This document shows positions 30,797 through 33,505 of a DNA stretch of 33,505 nt, in pieces. The position numbers and the translations under genes were made by a program. This stretch comes from Candidatus Hydrogenedentota bacterium (GTDB lineage Bacteria; Hydrogenedentota; Hydrogenedentia; Hydrogenedentales; CAILVY01): positions 1 through 33,505 of the forward strand of contig JAKQOG010000227.1 of the NCBI GenBank assembly GCA_029565395.1, in the 5' to 3' direction. Below the pieces are notes generated by a model, which worked only from the letters and a program-made list of their open reading frames with translations, was not told the origin of the DNA and ran no database searches. Every line of letters starts with the position of its first letter. The stretch's first letter is position 1.

Positions 30797-33208
30797 TCAA
30801 AACTGTGCGATCCACTCTGTTGGGCCGCCGACTTTAGTTTGGAAAGAAAGTGTGAGGACGTTTCCTTGGCGGGCGGCGATTACGGGGCAAGACGAAACCG
30901 TTGCACTCTTGAAGTCGAACGGGGCCGGGACCAGGATGCTTAAGGTGTATTGGTTGTCCGGAACGGCGTCAACTGTTCCGCACAGTTGCATCGTATTGGG
31001 ATTCCATTCGAGTTTTTTGTGGTCCATGGCGCCCTGGGTGTAATGCCGGTCGGAAGCGATGAGCATGGGGTGATCCTCGAAGGGACGCAATCCCAGAAGA
31101 CATACGCCGCCCTGGGGAGGCTGGACGGTCAACAGTCCTTTGGCGGTGCCGTAGTATTGTCCTTTCCAAAAATCATACACGGTGTAAAAAGCATCCTCTT
31201 TCAGACCGAGCGCATTGAACGATACGCTTACCGTACGCACCGCGTTTTCGTCCCAATTGAAGACACCGACGATGTGCCATTCGCCTGCGGGCGAGTTGAA
31301 GGGCAGATACCAGATGCGCGGAGAATCATCCTGAAACAAATCGACCGGCGTGGCGGGCCGTTGCGGCGAGGGCATCAGTTTTTTCAGCACATTCAGTTCA
31401 TTGTCATTCAATTCGCTGAAAGGCTCGCCGATTTTCACCGTGCCGCCAAGCAGGGCCTGTCCCGTGAGCCATGCCACGCTCTGATCCCACGTGAGCGCAG
31501 GCTTGTCTTTCACATTCCACCGCTCATAGCTCGAAGGATGCCCGAAAAATGCGCAATCGGCATCGGGAAGGTAGAGATGCGGGGTCATATAGAAGCGGCG
31601 GATGGCGCTGGTCAACGTTTCCACCGCCCCCCACGGCTGCTGCATGTTTCCACTGCGCCAAACCGGCTGACAATCTCTTCCGATGCGAATTCCCTCCGCA
31701 TGCAGTGCATTTACCGGCTGGGGCGTCATGGTCATGATGAATTTTTCCTCGCCAAAGCCTTCCCGCAGCGTTTTCATGGCGAGATGCATCGCATCGATTT
31801 TCGTTGCGCTGGAATCCGCGAAATGGTCCGCAAGCAACACATGATACACAAAATCCGCTTCCATCAGGGCGTCAAATCCCCATTCCTGTCCAATCTTCTT
31901 GCCCAATTTCCGGACATAGTCGCGGGCTGCGGGCACGGTGCTATCCAAAATGAGTTTATTTGATCCCATGACCATGCTCCCGATCGCATTGGGCGCTACA
32001 AACCAATCCGGATGTTCTGTTGCCAGCGGACTGTCCTTTGTCACGGTGAAGGGATCAATCCAGATGCCTGCGGTCATGCCGCGCGCATGAATTTCATCCG
32101 CCATCCATTTCATACCATGGGGGAATTTCTCCAGGTTCGGTTCCCACTCCCCCAGGCCTTTCTCCCATCCCGCATCAATCGCAAAATGCGTCCATCCATA
32201 CCGCTTAAGATTTTTATCAACAACGTCCAATTCCTTCATAAGCGCGGGTTCGGAAATATCCGTGTGATAGCGCGTGCTCCAAGAATCCCATCCGCTTGGG
32301 ACAAAGGGCCGTTCATCCCGAATTCCGTTGACCACCGCCATCGCTTTTCCAAAACGGTTCATGGCAAAGAACGGATCATCCTCGGCAAGGGCCAGGTATA
32401 AAAGTTCCGACTCCAGCGTTTCCCCCGGATTGACCGTCACCGGCGGATCATACACGCATTCGGCGCGAAAGAAATTGAATGTGGAGTCCGATGCTTTCCC
32501 GGTGCGCTCCATCCGTATCTGGGTATAGGCGCGGCGGTTTGTTAAAAATCCGGCGACCACCATTTGCCCCGGCGCTGCGTTATAGGCCGTCAGATTCCAC
32601 TGACTCACAGATTTTTCCCGCACCACTTCCGCATAGTCGTTAAACGTACTGAACAACCGCCCATTCTCTAGAATTTGCGTCTGGGCCGCCCCCGGACCTA
32701 CATACACCGATCCCCAGTTGGTTTCGCCAACACTCCACGGAATCAGTTTCGCCACCCGGACCGGCTTGCGTGTGTGGTTGATATACATTAATTGCACCGT
32801 AATAAACGGCTTCGAGGGATAGGTTCGCACGTACCAGTAGAAATTTTTTTTCGAAAACGACAGCCCCTGCCCCTTGCCCAGCCGATCATTCACCTCAATT
32901 CTCGCCTCAAAACGGGGATCCACGATCAGTTTTCGCATTTTTTTCTCTCCGGCAAATTCCACCAGAGGCGTTGCATTATTGATAAGTTTCTGCCCCAATA
33001 CGGACCGGATGTCGAGTTCGCCATTCCGCTGTACAATTATCTCAAGTTGGTCTGTGCTTACGGTCCTGTATTCCTTCCCGGGGCGTAGTTTCGGCCAGTC
33101 CACGGCGCACGCGCAAGCAGACACAAAACAACAAATAAAGACGAATATAATCGCATTTGGAAACAAACCGTGCTTGGGTGATGGGGTATAGGCTGTGATC
33201 TGATTCAA
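30797..33208 (-). CDS. GH36-like secreted alpha-galactosidase (clan GH-D)
   Basis: I choose the TTG at 33208 because AAAGGA lies 8 bases upstream and a signal peptide follows at once (FPNAIIFVFICCFVSAC). An in-frame ATG at 33364 would put 52 odd residues before it and overlap an IS end. The 803-residue product has an N-terminal beta-sandwich, then the barrel: HFAIDAGWEKGLGEWEPN, AGIWIDPF and LDSTVPAARDYV. MEADF (D452) fits the nucleophile and GRDCQP (D512) the acid/base. A C-terminal beta domain follows. It should remove terminal alpha-galactosyl (or alpha-GalNAc) residues in the periplasm or at the surface. VSAC resembles a lipobox, so it may be a lipoprotein anchored at C32 or C34. Confidence 0.8.
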   Translation of the reverse strand: MNQITAYTPSPKHGLFPNAIIFVFICCFVSACACAVDWPKLRPGKEYRTVSTDQLEIIVQRNGELDIRSVLGQKLINNATPLVEFAGEKKMRKLIVDPRFEARIEVNDRLGKGQGLSFSKKNFYWYVRTYPSKPFITVQLMYINHTRKPVRVAKLIPWSVGETNWGSVYVGPGAAQTQILENGRLFSTFNDYAEVVREKSVSQWNLTAYNAAPGQMVVAGFLTNRRAYTQIRMERTGKASDSTFNFFRAECVYDPPVTVNPGETLESELLYLALAEDDPFFAMNRFGKAMAVVNGIRDERPFVPSGWDSWSTRYHTDISEPALMKELDVVDKNLKRYGWTHFAIDAGWEKGLGEWEPNLEKFPHGMKWMADEIHARGMTAGIWIDPFTVTKDSPLATEHPDWFVAPNAIGSMVMGSNKLILDSTVPAARDYVRKLGKKIGQEWGFDALMEADFVYHVLLADHFADSSATKIDAMHLAMKTLREGFGEEKFIMTMTPQPVNALHAEGIRIGRDCQPVWRSGNMQQPWGAVETLTSAIRRFYMTPHLYLPDADCAFFGHPSSYERWNVKDKPALTWDQSVAWLTGQALLGGTVKIGEPFSELNDNELNVLKKLMPSPQRPATPVDLFQDDSPRIWYLPFNSPAGEWHIVGVFNWDENAVRTVSVSFNALGLKEDAFYTVYDFWKGQYYGTAKGLLTVQPPQGGVCLLGLRPFEDHPMLIASDRHYTQGAMDHKKLEWNPNTMQLCGTVDAVPDNQYTLSILVPAPFDFKSATVSSCPVIAARQGNVLTLSFQTKVGGPTEWIAQF

Positions 33209-33366
33209 GGTGTGTGTCCTTTCTAACCAGTTTACGGGCGATAGTCCTACTTCCTGAATACGGTTTATTAAGGAATCCGTTCCATAATCAGCCCCATATT
33301 GTTGGGGTTGGCGCCGTATAAAAGTCAACTCTTTACAAGGGGTCTGCGTTATCCAGAATACCAAAA

Positions 33367-33505
33367 GGGCCTGCGTCAGGTTTTGGGGTTTTCAAGCGGT
33401 GCGTTGTTCCCAGAACTCCTCGAATCGGTTTGACTGGATGACGCAACGCAGTGCGGCAATGGCGTTTGCGCCGCGCACGGTCCATTCCATCCCGGAATCT
33501 TTCAT
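33367..33505 (-). mobile_element. Right end of an ISKra4-type insertion sequence (cut by window edge)
   Basis: It contains the 3' end of a transposase gene and then GGGCCTGCGTCAGG (33367-33380, plus strand), which starts with GGG as in ISKra4-family terminal repeats and may mark the element's end. The other end is outside the window. Confidence 0.5.
33392..33505 (-). CDS. ISKra4-family transposase, C-terminal 37 residues (partial)
   Basis: Reading in from the window edge to the TGA at 33394-33392 gives KDSGMEWTVRGANAIAALRC, then VIQSNRFEEFWEQRTA. The GM-x-WTVRGANAI-x-ALRC block and the FE-x-FWEQR ending are typical of ISKra4-family transposases. The ATG at the very edge (33505) is probably an internal Met; the gene continues beyond. 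Whether the whole gene is intact cannot be seen. Confidence 0.75.
   Translation of the reverse strand: MKDSGMEWTVRGANAIAALRCVIQSNRFEEFWEQRTA

Noticed and set aside
33208..33364. N-terminal extension of the galactosidase from ATG 33364
   Set aside because: The added residues precede the signal peptide and run up to the IS end; the TTG at 33208 has a good ribosome site.

Overview
The window looks like a chromosomal segment, probably from a metagenome, of a GC-rich Gram-negative saccharolytic bacterium. A Hydrogenedentota-like or wider PVC/Planctomycetes-like source is my best guess. The reasons are many secreted glycoside hydrolases, Tat-signal proteins, a single DUF1559-type pseudopilin with an H-x(n)-DG tail, a giant TSP3-repeat protein ending in a twin SELLR-IQFFN tail, and intergenic hairpin and 'PIGPIG'-type repeats. 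The taxon is an inference; there is no rRNA or marker gene here.

Layout. 1-297: 40-bp tandem repeats and an 18-bp repeat. 298-2640 (minus): MFS transporter and a DapA-family aldolase. 2641-2976: non-coding repeat region. 2977-3924 (minus): response regulator with a degenerate GGDEF domain, divergent from a TMTC-like O-glycosyltransferase with TPRs (4084-5682, plus). 5729-7150 (minus): B12-binding radical SAM protein. 7294-9768 (minus): Tat-exported metallophosphatase followed by a GH29 fucosidase, a two-gene operon. 9989-10927 (plus): pseudopilin, ending at a bidirectional terminator shared with a sugar-isomerase-like TIM barrel (10997-11884, minus). 12089-14508 (plus): an AT-rich AvaI/BsoBI-type restriction-modification island. 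14644-22209 (plus): a 2521-residue surface protein (beta-helix, lectin-like region, 50 TSP3-like repeats, Ig-like domain, two dockerin-like repeats). 22310-27329: two head-to-head genes sharing an 'LFLDD' beta-propeller domain. 27345-27530: sialidase fragment. 27532-28872 (minus): AAA/DUF4143 ATPase. 29018-29926 (minus): DUF6454-like secreted protein. 30032-30790 (plus): MgtC/SapB membrane protein. 30797-33208 (minus): GH36-like alpha-galactosidase. 33392-33505 (minus): C-terminal end of an ISKra4-type transposase.

How the genes may work together. Much of the window fits glycan use: exported hydrolases (fucosidase, galactosidase, two propeller proteins, a former sialidase), a sugar-type MFS importer, and an isomerase and an aldolase for catabolism. 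The fucose, galactose and sialidase-type enzymes suggest mucin-like, algal or plant heteropolysaccharide substrates, but no substrate can be fixed from sequence alone. The most unusual items are the giant Ca-binding repeat protein with its twin C-terminal tail and the head-to-head LFLDD paralogues.
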